Shown here: positions 8,022-15,009 of the stretch, piece after piece | How positions within the stretch are numbered: the stretch's first letter is position 1 | Layout of the letters: each line of letters begins with the position of its first letter | Assembly: GCA_040905505.1 (NCBI GenBank) | Contig: JBBDRL010000091.1 | Coordinates: 1 to 20,830, forward strand | Origin: WHSP01 sp040905505 | Lineage (GTDB): Bacteria; Gemmatimonadota; Gemmatimonadetes; Longimicrobiales; Longimicrobiaceae | Reading direction: 5' to 3' | Length of the DNA stretch: 20,830 nt | Translations under genes and position numbers: made by a program | Notes under the pieces: generated by a model | The model's database searches: none | Seen by the model: only the letters and a program-made list of their open reading frames with translations | Told to the model about the DNA's origin: nothing

Positions 8022-8552
8022 ATGAGGAGAGTGCGTTACCAGGTCGCCTGCAGTGTAGACGGCTTCATCGCGGGACCGAATGACGAGTTCGACTGGATCA
8101 CGCCGGAGCCCGCATTCGACTTCGATGCCCTGTACGCCCAGTTCGATACGCTCCTGATGGGCCGGCGCAACTACGAGATCGTGCGGACCATGGGCGAGGA
8201 CTTCCGCGGCAAGCAGGTCCTGGTCGCTTCCCGGACGCTGCGCCCGGAGGACCACCCGGATGTCGAGATCGTGAGCGAGGGCCTGGAGGCGCGGATCCGC
8301 CAGCTACGTTCCGAATCCGGCCGGGATATCTGGCTCTACGGCGGTGGCGAGCTCTTCGCCAAGCTTCTCGAATGGAACCTGGTCGACACCGTCGAGCCTG
8401 CTTTCATCCCGGTCCTCCTGGGCGAAGGCGTGCCCCTCCTCCCGTCACCCGCGGTGCGTCGAAGACTGACTCTGGCAAGGCATCGGGTGTATCCGAGCGG
8501 ACTCACCGTCCTCGAATATGAGGTGCAGAATGCGGGGAGAGATGACGAGTAG
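8022..8552 (+). CDS. Dihydrofolate reductase family protein (RibD C-terminal-like)
   Basis: This is a 176-residue cytosolic protein of the DHFR/RibD_C superfamily. Typical elements are SVDGFIAGP (11-19) with a following DW, LLMGRRNYE (44-52), VASRTL (68-73), a glycine-rich NADPH-binding turn DIWLYGGGELF (102-112), and PVLLGEGVPLLP (130-141). The length suits stand-alone YyaP/YwjB-like members. Their substrate is generally unknown, and they should not be assumed to make tetrahydrofolate. The start is ATG 8022, with GAGAGAGG about 13 nt upstream; the spacing is long, so the exact start is moderately certain. The GNAT gene begins 53 nt downstream in the same direction and could be co-transcribed. 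Confidence 0.88.
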   Translation: MRRVRYQVACSVDGFIAGPNDEFDWITPEPAFDFDALYAQFDTLLMGRRNYEIVRTMGEDFRGKQVLVASRTLRPEDHPDVEIVSEGLEARIRQLRSESGRDIWLYGGGELFAKLLEWNLVDTVEPAFIPVLLGEGVPLLPSPAVRRRLTLARHRVYPSGLTVLEYEVQNAGRDDE

Positions 8553-8605
8553 GACGGAATCGGGCGGCGCCCACCGCACCGGTTCGCCGGGCCGGTAGAC
8601 CAGGC

Positions 8606-9361
8606 GTGCTCATCGACGTCGGTAGGGTGGAGTTCCGTGCCGTGGAGAAGCTGCGGCAATCGTTCCGAGCGGGGGTGGACTGCCAGATCGTCCACGACTC
8701 GATCCTTCCGCGCCGACTGGCGGATCCCTATCTCCTGACAGTGGGCGGGGCGGTCGCCGGCTACGGCGGCGTATGGACGAAGTACCACCCCGGCCGCGTC
8801 GTCGAGTTCTGGATCGACGCGCCGTTTCGCGGGCACCGTACCGAGCTGTTTCGGGCGTTCCTCGCCCGCAGCGGGGCGCGGGAGATGGAAGCCCAGACGA
8901 ACATACCGGCCATGTGCGAATACCTCCACGAATTTGGAGACCAGCCGGTGGTGGAGAAGATCCTGTTCCGGGACGGCGGTGCGACCGCGCTCGAATGCGC
9001 CGGATCCTCGTTCCGACGCCGGCGCGCGGATGACGAAGGCCCGGAAGGCGAGTGGGTCGTGGAGATCGCGGGGGATGTGGTCGCGGCAGGTGGAGTTCTC
9101 ACACACTACAATCCCCCGTACGGCGATCTGTTCATGGAGGTCAGCCCCTCCGCGAGAGGGCGCGGCGCGGGGAGCTACGTCGTCCAGGAGCTCAGAAGGG
9201 TGGCGCGTGACCGGGGGCTCGTTCCGGCCGCGCGCTGCGATCCCGACAATACCGCATCGTGGCGGACGCTCGAGAGGGGCGGCATGACGCCGTGCGGCCG
9301 ATTGCTCGCCGCACCGATCCGCGCCGAGTTCCTCCCTTGCCTCGCGACCGGACGGGGATGA
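8606..9361 (+). CDS. GNAT family N-acetyltransferase
   Basis: This 251-residue protein appears to contain a degenerate N-terminal GNAT-like half (about 1-125) and a canonical C-terminal GNAT domain. The latter has the acetyl-CoA loop ARGRGAG (183-189) after the strand DLFMEVSP, and the conserved NTASWRTLERGGM motif (215-227). Such two-lobed GNATs transfer acetyl groups to small molecules or proteins; the substrate cannot be read here. Translation seems to begin at GTG 8606, but the ribosome binding site is weak and another in-frame GTG at 8627 is possible. It follows the reductase gene closely. Confidence 0.85.
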   Translation: MLIDVGRVEFRAVEKLRQSFRAGVDCQIVHDSILPRRLADPYLLTVGGAVAGYGGVWTKYHPGRVVEFWIDAPFRGHRTELFRAFLARSGAREMEAQTNIPAMCEYLHEFGDQPVVEKILFRDGGATALECAGSSFRRRRADDEGPEGEWVVEIAGDVVAAGGVLTHYNPPYGDLFMEVSPSARGRGAGSYVVQELRRVARDRGLVPAARCDPDNTASWRTLERGGMTPCGRLLAAPIRAEFLPCLATGRG

Positions 9362-9444
9362 TCTTCTCCGCCCCGGAGCGAACGCGTCGGGCCCGTCGCA
9401 CGCACTGGAATTCTGCCGTCCGATACTGAAAGGGAGGGAACCGC

Positions 9445-9942
9445 ATGCTCAAGGATCTCGCGTTTGGAGACGTCGCCCAGGAGCTCTCCTCCACCCGCCG
9501 TATTCTCGATCGCTTACCCGATGAGCACCTGTCCTGGCGGCCGCACGAGAAGTCGATGACGCTCGGCGCACTCGCGACGCACGTCGTCAACCTGCTGGGC
9601 TGGCAGACGATGATCCTTCAGCAGGCCGAGTTCGACCTCGCGGCAACGCCACCGCGGCGAGAGGCGCTCGGCAGTCGCCAGGAGCTCCTCGACGAGTTCG
9701 ATACGCGGCAGCGCGAAGTGGAGGAGCTGCTGAACACGGTCGACGAGGAGGCGCTCGGCGGGCAGTGGACGCTGCGGAGTGGCGACCACGTCATCTTTCA
9801 GCGGCCGCGCGCAGTGGCGATGCGCGTGTTCGGTCTGAGTCACTTGATCCACCACCGCGCGCAGCTCAGCGTCTATCTGCGGCTGCTCGACCTTCCGGTG
9901 CCGGGCCTGTACGGCCCCTCGGCCGATGAGCGCCAGGGATGA
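9445..9942 (+). CDS. DinB family protein
   Basis: This 165-residue four-helix-bundle protein is the usual size for DinB/YfiT-like proteins. The expected metal-binding histidine triad is visible: His46 in ALATHVVNLLGW, and His133 and His137 in LSHLIHHRAQLSVYLR. The C-terminal helix and the VPGLYGPSADE ending are typical. Family members include thiol transferases and many proteins of unknown reaction. GGGAGGGA lies about 6 nt before the ATG, so the start is clear. It is the last plus-strand gene before a convergent pair. Confidence 0.9.
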   Translation: MLKDLAFGDVAQELSSTRRILDRLPDEHLSWRPHEKSMTLGALATHVVNLLGWQTMILQQAEFDLAATPPRREALGSRQELLDEFDTRQREVEELLNTVDEEALGGQWTLRSGDHVIFQRPRAVAMRVFGLSHLIHHRAQLSVYLRLLDLPVPGLYGPSADERQG

Positions 9943-10032
9943 CGGCGTGATGTGCGGGGCGGGCCATGCCGAACGCCGGCGTCCGGCCGTCCTGCGTGGC
10001 GAGTGCATGCCGCGAGCGAGATGCCCGCGTCG

Positions 10033-10674
10033 TCACGCCGATCCGACCGCCCCGTCCCCCCGCCGCACCGCCACGTATTCCCGCAGCCCCACCTGCGTGG
10101 AGAACGCCCGCGTCACCTCGAACGGCATCAGGAGCCGATTGACTTCCGCCGGGAGCAGAGGCGGATGACGGGGGTGTGGAAGTCCCGTGTGCTCGTATCG
10201 CATCCGATCGACCGTTTCGAGGGCGAAGTGCAGCAGCTCCAGCGGTGGGTGGTCGGGGGACGCCGTGACGACGAAGAGCCTCGCCTCCGGGCCGCTGAGC
10301 GCCGTGAGCCGCTCCACCAGCGCCGGCCGCGCTTTCGGCGGCAGCCGGTCGAGGATGTCCCACGCGACGACGACGTCGTACGGCCGCTCAGGATTCGGCG
10401 GTAGCGCTTCGAGCATCGGCCGCCAGATCTGCGGCGATGTGGCTTCGGCAAGGGCGTCGGCGAAGCGCACCCATCGCGCGAATCGGCCGTACACGCGCAG
10501 GCTCGAGCCTGCCGCCGGCCCCAGATCGAGGATGGCGCGGCTTCGGTCCTCGCGGACCCGCTCGAAGAGCGCCGCGGCTCCTGCGGTGGCACGAGTCCCC
10601 GCCGTCGCGCCTGACTGGTCAGGCCCCGCGACGGGGAGGGCCGGGTGAGTCGCGGCCCGGAGCACCCGGTGCAC
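10033..10674 (-). CDS. Class I SAM-dependent methyltransferase
   Basis: This 213-residue protein has the AdoMet-binding motif I ILDLGPAAG (48-56) and a later acidic strand VVVAWDILDRLPP (101-113), as in class I methyltransferases. The N-terminal 45 residues are Ala/Pro-rich. It probably starts at GTG 10672-10674, with AAGGA 9 nt upstream; that ribosome binding site overlaps the stop of the bactofilin gene. The tight spacing (12 nt) indicates one operon with the bactofilin. The substrate is unknown. It converges on the DinB-like gene; the 90-nt gap between them contains a small ACGCCGGCGT palindrome but no clear terminator. Confidence 0.82.
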   Translation of the reverse strand: MHRVLRAATHPALPVAGPDQSGATAGTRATAGAAALFERVREDRSRAILDLGPAAGSSLRVYGRFARWVRFADALAEATSPQIWRPMLEALPPNPERPYDVVVAWDILDRLPPKARPALVERLTALSGPEARLFVVTASPDHPPLELLHFALETVDRMRYEHTGLPHPRHPPLLPAEVNRLLMPFEVTRAFSTQVGLREYVAVRRGDGAVGSA

Positions 10675-10686
10675 GTGCGAAATCCT

Positions 10687-11322
10687 TCAGGCCGAGAGCG
10701 GCGCTTCCGCGTCCTCGCGCTGCTTGCCCTTGCCGTTGGCCGTCTTCGCCTCCGGCGAGCTCGGCCCGGCCCGTGAATCGTCCGCTGTGGTGTTCGTCTC
10801 CTTCGAAGCGGCTCTGCCGGCTTCCCACGGCCCGCTGCCGTTGGCGACGGCGGTCTTCTTCGCATCCGCGGCAGCCGCCGAGGTCTTCCGTCGCTTGCTT
10901 TCGTCCGCCTCGCCCATGTCGACGAGGCCGCGGAAGCGGGCGCCGTTCTCAAGCACCACCCGCGGCGCCGAGATGTCGCCTTCCACGTAGGCCGAGCTGC
11001 GTAGCGTGACCTGCTCACCGCCCTCGATGTTACCCACCACGCGCCCTTCGATCATCACGGCGCGGCCGATGATGTTCGCGCTCACCTCGCCATTGCCGCC
11101 GACCGTCACGGCGTGCTCCCGCAGGTTGACCGAACCTTCCACGCGGCCCTGGATCACCAGGTCCTCGTCGCCCGTCACGTCCCCCCGAATCGAGATCGAG
11201 CGGCCGATCAGCGCGTTCTCTCGCACCGCCCGCGCGCCCGGGACGGAACTCTCCGCCGGCCGCGGCGCCGGTGCCGTCGCAGGCGTGGTGGTCTCGGTCT
11301 TCACGTCATCCTTCTTCCACAT
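10687..11322 (-). CDS. Bactofilin (polymer-forming cytoskeletal protein)
   Basis: This 211-residue protein is a bactofilin, which self-assembles into membrane-associated filaments that organise cell shape, stalks or cell-wall enzymes. A short basic/Thr-Pro-rich N-terminal tail (1-35) precedes the right-handed beta-helix core (about 37-136). The core has regular hydrophobic/glycine spacing: LIGRSISIRGDVTGDEDL, then IQGRVEGSVNL, VTVGGNGEVSANI and IEGRVVGNIEGGEQV. Residues 137-211 form a low-complexity Lys/Ala/Ser/Thr tail that is long for the family. The ATG at 11320-11322 is preceded by GGAGG, so an upstream extension of the frame is rejected. The usual neighbouring M23 peptidase is absent; a methyltransferase follows instead. 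The leader contains a decamer repeat array. Confidence 0.92.
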   Translation of the reverse strand: MWKKDDVKTETTTPATAPAPRPAESSVPGARAVRENALIGRSISIRGDVTGDEDLVIQGRVEGSVNLREHAVTVGGNGEVSANIIGRAVMIEGRVVGNIEGGEQVTLRSSAYVEGDISAPRVVLENGARFRGLVDMGEADESKRRKTSAAAADAKKTAVANGSGPWEAGRAASKETNTTADDSRAGPSSPEAKTANGKGKQREDAEAPLSA

Positions 11323-11357
11323 ACGTCCTCCGGTTTTCGTGATGGGTGTCGTACGCT

Positions 11358-11417
11358 CGGTCCTGCTCGGTCGTGCTCGGTCCTGCTCGGTCCTGCTCCG
11401 TCGCGATCGGTCGCTTG
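11358..11417. repeat. 10-bp tandem repeat array in the bactofilin leader
   Basis: Consecutive decamers on the plus strand are CGGTCCTGCT, CGGTCGTGCT, CGGTCCTGCT, CGGTCCTGCT, then the diverged CCGTCGCGAT and CGGTCGCTTG. Three units are identical and one has a single mismatch. The array lies about 35 nt upstream of the bactofilin start, so in the mRNA it would read as AGCAGGACCG units. The function is unknown; slippage or protein binding are possible. Confidence 0.85.
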
Positions 11418-11430
11418 ATCGCTGGACCGC

Positions 11431-11452
11431 CGCGGGTCGCGTGCGACCCGCG
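11431..11452. repeat. 22-bp near-perfect palindrome
   Basis: The arms CGCGGGTCGC and GCGACCCGCG (10 bp each, perfect) are separated by GT. The palindrome lies between the kinase-like gene (stop at 11547) and the bactofilin, next to the decamer array. It could be an operator for the bactofilin operon or a GC hairpin ending the upstream transcript, but no T tract follows. Confidence 0.75.
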
Positions 11453-11546
11453 CTCACGCAGTCGGTCATGCGGTCGGGTGCGCGGGCTGTGTCCTCCCAC
11501 TGCAAACTGTGCGATCCTGTCACGGGTGCGATTTCTCGACGCGTGA

Positions 11547-12596
11547 TCAGAAGTCGAGCTCCTCGGCGAGCCGCACCACGTCGCCGAGCCAGGACGCCGC
11601 CTGGTACGTCGGCGGTGACGCGTCCGGCGACCACCCCAGCCACTGTACGGCCTGATGCAGTCGGCAGTAAGCGAGATCCTCGAAGAAGCCCGGCAGCTCC
11701 CGCCGCTCCTGGACCTCCTCCGGAAGCGCCGCGTGGTAGGCCAGCGCGAGCTCATGGCGGCGCGACTCGTCCGCTTCGCCCGCCAGCAAGGCGGCCAGAT
11801 CCAGCAGGTGCGGTCCGACCGCCGCCATCGCCCAGTCGACCACGCAGAACCGCCGCTCACCCGAGCCCCGCCGCACGACGATGTTGGATGCGTGGAACTC
11901 ACCGTGAATGACCGTTTCCGGCATGGCGACGAGCCGATCCACCACCCGGTCGTAGCGCCGCGCCAGGCGATCCATCCCCTGCCACAGGTCGCTCGGCAGC
12001 AACGGGTTCTGGGCGCGAACGATCGACTGGGCGCGGACCATCCACATGCGAACGAAGTCACGATCGTGGCGCAGCAGCCTCGCCACTCCCGGCACCGACG
12101 GATATGCGACCATCGGCGCGAGCTCCGTGTGCAGGCGGGCCAGCCACCGCGCCGCATCCAGCCAGATCTCGGGGTCGTCGATCCGCTCGAGGCCCACCCC
12201 GGGCGCGCGCTCCAGGAGCAGCCAGTAGCGATCGTGCGCCGGCTCGACGACGGTGCTATAGAGCATCGCTGTTCCGAGGTGCGGCCGGTCCGCGAGGATG
12301 TGCTGATAGAGCTCGATCTCCCGCAGCGGATCATGCAGGAACAGCGGCTTCGCCGTCCTGGCATTCGCGAGGATGCCCGGCGAGCCGAGGACCTTCAGCA
12401 CAAGCCGCAGCAGCTCTCCGTCATCCAGGATCACGTCCACTTCCTCGATCGCGAAGCTGCTCCGTACGCTGGACGGTCGGTGCTCGATCGCACGGATCCG
12501 TCGGTTCCGACCCAGTCCCCGGGCCAGCATCGTCGCGACCAGGCCTCGTAGCTCGGCGAATTGCGGAGCGGCGGACATCTCGATGGCGGCGCTCAT
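11547..12596 (-). CDS. Aminoglycoside phosphotransferase-fold (APH/choline kinase-like) protein
   Basis: This is a 349-residue cytosolic kinase-like protein. The catalytic loop HGEFHASN (231-238) carries the expected Asn; the catalytic Asp is replaced by Glu233. The metal-binding segment CVVDWAMA contains Asp254. Lys68 in RLVLKVLGS probably contacts ATP, and LLLERAPGVGLE (126-137) resembles the hinge. Family members phosphorylate diverse small molecules; antibiotic resistance should not be assumed. The frame is open upstream, but the ATG at 12594-12596 with GAGGGG just before it is the sensible start, because the upstream residues lack domain character. Its position upstream of the bactofilin leader suggests a separate transcript. 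Confidence 0.87.
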   Translation of the reverse strand: MSAAIEMSAAPQFAELRGLVATMLARGLGRNRRIRAIEHRPSSVRSSFAIEEVDVILDDGELLRLVLKVLGSPGILANARTAKPLFLHDPLREIELYQHILADRPHLGTAMLYSTVVEPAHDRYWLLLERAPGVGLERIDDPEIWLDAARWLARLHTELAPMVAYPSVPGVARLLRHDRDFVRMWMVRAQSIVRAQNPLLPSDLWQGMDRLARRYDRVVDRLVAMPETVIHGEFHASNIVVRRGSGERRFCVVDWAMAAVGPHLLDLAALLAGEADESRRHELALAYHAALPEEVQERRELPGFFEDLAYCRLHQAVQWLGWSPDASPPTYQAASWLGDVVRLAEELDF

Positions 12597-12641
12597 GGTC
12601 CCCTCGCAGGAAGCCGCGACAGCGGTGGCGGGATCGATCTG

Positions 12642-12650
12642 TGGTACAAT
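12642..12650 (+). promoter_or_regulatory. Possible extended -10 element
   Basis: TGGTACAAT fits the TGn plus TACAAT pattern of an extended -10 promoter on the plus strand. There is no good -35 hexamer 17 bp upstream. If used, it would give a leader of about 500 nt for the methyltransferase at 13151. Confidence 0.3.
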
Positions 12651-12855
12651 CCGCTTCTTCTGATCTCTGAATGTGGCCCGCGGGGTCGGGCGATCGCCCC
12701 ATCTTTCGTTCCGTCGGACAGCTTTGTGCTGCGGCGCGGGGTGCCCTGAACTGGCAACGCGAGTGCCAACTGGCGCCCCCGTCGGATAAACGTCTGTGGA
12801 GCAGGTGCTTGCGGGTGATTCGGGATGCGGCGCCGACCGCGGCCCGGGACGAGGG

Positions 12856-12876
12856 ATCGGGGAATGTGTCCCCGAT
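12856..12876. repeat. Perfect 8-bp stem hairpin
   Basis: ATCGGGGA and TCCCCGAT flank the 5-nt loop ATGTG. It has no T tract on either side, so it is a structured leader element or operator candidate rather than a clear terminator. Confidence 0.55.
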
Positions 12877-13121
12877 GGCGGAATCGAGCGGGAATTATTT
12901 CCCCGGTCGGGGACGCGGACAGGGCGGCGCTGGAGTTCACTCGCCACAGCCCTGCGGGAGAGGGTAGTTGCTCAGCCACGGAGGCGGTCGTAACCTGGAA
13001 GCACACGCGTACGCCCCGGTGCCGGTTCCCTCATCAGGAGCGCGGCCAGGGGATGGCTCCGGGAGCGCTGATGATTGTGCTTGCCAGGAGTACGCCGAGA
13101 GATCGTCCGACCGAAGTGATC

Positions 13122-13137
13122 TCCGGGTGATCCCGGA
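13122..13137 (+). other. Hairpin just upstream of the methyltransferase start
   Basis: TCCGGG-TGAT-CCCGGA forms a 6-bp stem that ends 13 nt before the ATG at 13151. It occupies the place where a Shine-Dalgarno would be expected, and none is visible. It could lower or regulate translation initiation. Confidence 0.4.
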
Positions 13138-13150
13138 CTCCACGGACCAC

Positions 13151-13861
13151 ATGCAGATGAAGCGTACTTATGACTGGCTGCCCGCCGAGGTCAGCACCGC
13201 CGGCAGGGAGAATCTGGATGCCGACCACGTCGCCCGATACGATGTGATCGAGGACGCCACCGCGGCGGAGGAGGTCGCCCTCCTCGCGGGGCTTGGTCTG
13301 GATGCGCAATCGCTCATCGTGGACATCGGCGCGGGCACCGGTCAGTTCGCCGTCGCCGCCGCACCCACTTGCGGCCGGGTCGTCGCCGTCGACGTCTCGC
13401 CCGTAATGCTCGATGCGCTGCGCGCCAAGGTCGACGCCGCCGGGCTGGCCAATGTCGACGTCGAACAGGCTGGATTCCTGTCGTACAACCACCGGGGTAG
13501 GCCGGCGGACTTCGTTTACTCCCGCTATGCCCTCCACCATCTTCCTGACTTCTGGAAAGCGGTGGCTTTCGACCGGATCCGGTGCATGTTGCGGCCGGGC
13601 GGCGTGCTCCGGCTCTCGGACGTGGTCTACCATTTCGAACCCGGCGAAGCCGAGCATCGCCTCGAGACCTGGTGCGCGTCACTCGCCCCGACGGCGCGGG
13701 ACGGCTGGAGCAGAGCCGACATCGTGGAGCATGTCCGTGACGAGCACTCGACCTTCACCTGGCTCCTCGAGCCGATGCTCGAACTCAGCGGGTTCACGAT
13801 CGAGGATGCGGTGTACTCGCCGGACGGCATCTTCGCCAGCTACCTTGCCAGGGCACCGTGA
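13151..13861 (+). CDS. Class I SAM-dependent methyltransferase
   Basis: This is a 236-residue cytosolic methyltransferase. Motif I is IVDIGAGTGQF (56-66), the acidic end of strand 2 is Asp81 in VVAVDVSP, and the motif IV/V region is SRYALHHLPDFWKA (124-137), followed by RCMLRPGGVLRLSD. This is the ubiquinone/menaquinone-type small-molecule methyltransferase layout, but the substrate is unknown. The start is ATG 13151 or the second ATG at 13157; no ribosome binding site is clear, and a hairpin lies immediately upstream. The stop is 117 nt before the SRPBCC gene, with the YCII remnant between, so it may head the downstream coupled operon. Confidence 0.88.
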   Translation: MQMKRTYDWLPAEVSTAGRENLDADHVARYDVIEDATAAEEVALLAGLGLDAQSLIVDIGAGTGQFAVAAAPTCGRVVAVDVSPVMLDALRAKVDAAGLANVDVEQAGFLSYNHRGRPADFVYSRYALHHLPDFWKAVAFDRIRCMLRPGGVLRLSDVVYHFEPGEAEHRLETWCASLAPTARDGWSRADIVEHVRDEHSTFTWLLEPMLELSGFTIEDAVYSPDGIFASYLARAP

Positions 13862-13883
13862 GCCGCAATGCGCGTATTCATGA

Positions 13884-13982
13884 AGCCCCCTCTTCGGCGG
13901 TCTGAAGATCCATGACGGGCCCTTCGCCGAGTCCAAGGAGCAGCTCGGCGGCACCTTCGCGGTACTCGAGGAAGGTCCATGA
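13884..13982 (+). pseudogene. Remnant of a YCII-related (DGPF domain) gene
   Basis: After an in-frame TGA (13881-13883) the frame encodes SPLFGG, then LKIHDGPFAESKEQLGGTFA, then VLEEGP and TGA. The DGPFAE-KEQLGG block is the hallmark centre of YCII-related/DGPF proteins, which are normally about 100-130 residues long. Here the N-terminal half and the C-terminal part are missing. An ATG at 13868 begins MRVFMKPP in another frame, which could be the old N-terminus after a deletion and frameshift. The final TGA overlaps the next gene's ATG as ATGA, so the remnant keeps the original operon junction. YCII proteins commonly sit beside SRPBCC genes. There is no usable start codon. Confidence 0.7.
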
Positions 13983-14455
13983 CAGAGAACAGAGCAACGG
14001 GCAGCACCCGAACCTCCCGGTTCGTCAATGCGCCGCGGGAGGCCGTTTATCGAGCGTGTACCGACCCGGAGGCGCTGGCCGTCTGGCTCTCGCCAGGGGA
14101 CATGACGGGTAAGGTGCATGAGTTCGAGGGCCGCGTCGGGGGTGGATATCGGATGTCACTCTACTATCCCGAATCCGAGCAGGTGCAGCGTGGCAAGACC
14201 GCCGAGCGGGAGGACCGCTACACCGCGCGTTTCGTGGAGCTCGCGCCACCTTCGCGGATCGTCCAGACCATCTCGTTCGACTCCGCGGACCCCGCTTTCG
14301 CAGGCGAGATGACGGTGATCATCACCCTGGAGGAGCGCGACCGCGGCACGGAGGTGACGTTCGTGTTCGAGAACATTCCCGCCGGCATTCGACCCGAGGA
14401 CAATGACGCCGGCACCCGCTCGTCGCTCGAGAAGCTGGCGCGGTACGTCGAATGA
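13979..14455 (+). CDS. SRPBCC family protein (AHSA1-like)
   Basis: This 158-residue START/Bet v1-fold protein is the usual size for AHSA1-like members. The N-terminal signature FVNAPREAVYRACTDPEALAVWLSP (15-39) and the middle GGYRMSLYY are typical, as are the long C-terminal helix DNDAGTRSSLEKLARYV and the preceding strand TEVTFVFENIP. The fold binds hydrophobic ligands; family members range from co-chaperone-like to ligand-binding or toxin-response roles, and the ligand is not readable here. GAGGAAGG lies just before the ATG, so the start is firm. The start overlaps the YCII remnant's stop, and the stop overlaps the next gene's start (ATGA). Confidence 0.92.
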   Translation: MTENRATGSTRTSRFVNAPREAVYRACTDPEALAVWLSPGDMTGKVHEFEGRVGGGYRMSLYYPESEQVQRGKTAEREDRYTARFVELAPPSRIVQTISFDSADPAFAGEMTVIITLEERDRGTEVTFVFENIPAGIRPEDNDAGTRSSLEKLARYVE

Positions 14456-15009
14456 CGGCTTGGCGGCCTGCCCGCTGTCGGGATCTGAGCGGGCCCGCGA
14501 GGTGCGCGACTCTGTTCGTCCTGGTCCTCCTCCTCGCCGCCGGGTGCGACACTGCCGGGGAAGCCCGCGTCGACGCTTCACGGGCCGACCCGATCGTCGC
14601 CGTCGACACCGGAAGGGTCGAGATCCACACCGCTACGGACACCATCCTCGTTTCTGTAGAGATCGCCGAAACGCCCGAGCAGACTACCGCCGGGCTGATG
14701 CAGCGCGACTCGATGCCTCCCGACGAGGGGATGTTATTCCTCTTCACCGAGCCGCGAACGACCGGGTTCTGGATGTTCCGAACCCGCATCCCCCTCGACA
14801 TCGCCTTCCTGGATCCCGATGGGCGGATCGTGGAGATTCGTCAGATGGAGCCCTGTCCCAGCCCGAATCCGCAGTTCTGCGAGCAGTATGCGCCGGCGGT
14901 CCCCTACATGGCCGCACTCGAGGTGAATCGTGGCTTCTTCGATGAGCGCGGCGTCGGGATCGGCGATCGCGTCGAGCGCCAGTACGGCTTCGATTCGCTC
15001 TCGCCATGA
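14452..15009 (+). CDS. DUF192 family lipoprotein
   Basis: This is a 185-residue exported protein. The lipoprotein signal peptide has a hydrophobic run at 20-31 and lipobox LAAGC with Cys32. The DUF192 domain covers about 53-178: the opening EIAETPEQTTAGLMQRDSMP, GMLFLF, the core FWMFRTRIPLDIAFLD (106-121), and the C-terminal ALEVNRGFF and GIGDRV. The family has a small beta-rich fold of unknown biochemical role and is often lipid-anchored or secreted. The insert CPSPNPQFC (135-143) contains two cysteines that could form a disulfide. Both ends are coupled by ATGA overlaps, placing an envelope protein between cytosolic proteins. Confidence 0.92.
   Translation: MTAWRPARCRDLSGPARCATLFVLVLLLAAGCDTAGEARVDASRADPIVAVDTGRVEIHTATDTILVSVEIAETPEQTTAGLMQRDSMPPDEGMLFLFTEPRTTGFWMFRTRIPLDIAFLDPDGRIVEIRQMEPCPSPNPQFCEQYAPAVPYMAALEVNRGFFDERGVGIGDRVERQYGFDSLSP

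Larger units (their letters stand above)
12597..13150. other. Divergent intergenic region with hairpins
   Basis: I see no convincing gene in these 554 nt. The open frames give residue strings without domain character. The region holds an extended -10-like element (12642-12650, plus strand), a short inverted repeat TGGCA-N7-TGCCA (12752-12768), a perfect 8-bp hairpin (12856-12876), a smaller GGGAA-TTAT-TTCCC hairpin near 12890-12905, and a hairpin just before the next start (13122-13137). It separates the divergent kinase-like and methyltransferase genes and would form a long leader for the latter. Confidence 0.55.

Noticed and set aside
11358..11417. CRISPR array
   Set aside because: The units are 10 bp, directly abutting and without spacers; no cas genes are present.
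11323..11643. N-terminal extension of the bactofilin through the decamer array
   Set aside because: A GGAGG site precedes ATG 11322, and the extension would translate the repeats into Arg/Thr/Asp strings unlike bactofilins.
11547..12596. Calling the APH-fold protein an antibiotic resistance gene
   Set aside because: The catalytic motif is variant (HGEFHASN) and the family phosphorylates many unrelated small molecules; nothing nearby supports resistance.
12597..12947. N-terminal extension of the APH-fold protein
   Set aside because: The frame is open, but the residues are Pro/Arg/Ser-rich and non-domain; an ATG with a good ribosome binding site lies at 12596.
12968..13150. N-terminal extension of the 13151 methyltransferase
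   Set aside because: The extra residues show no methyltransferase homology pattern, and the family N-terminus fits the start at 13151 or 13157.
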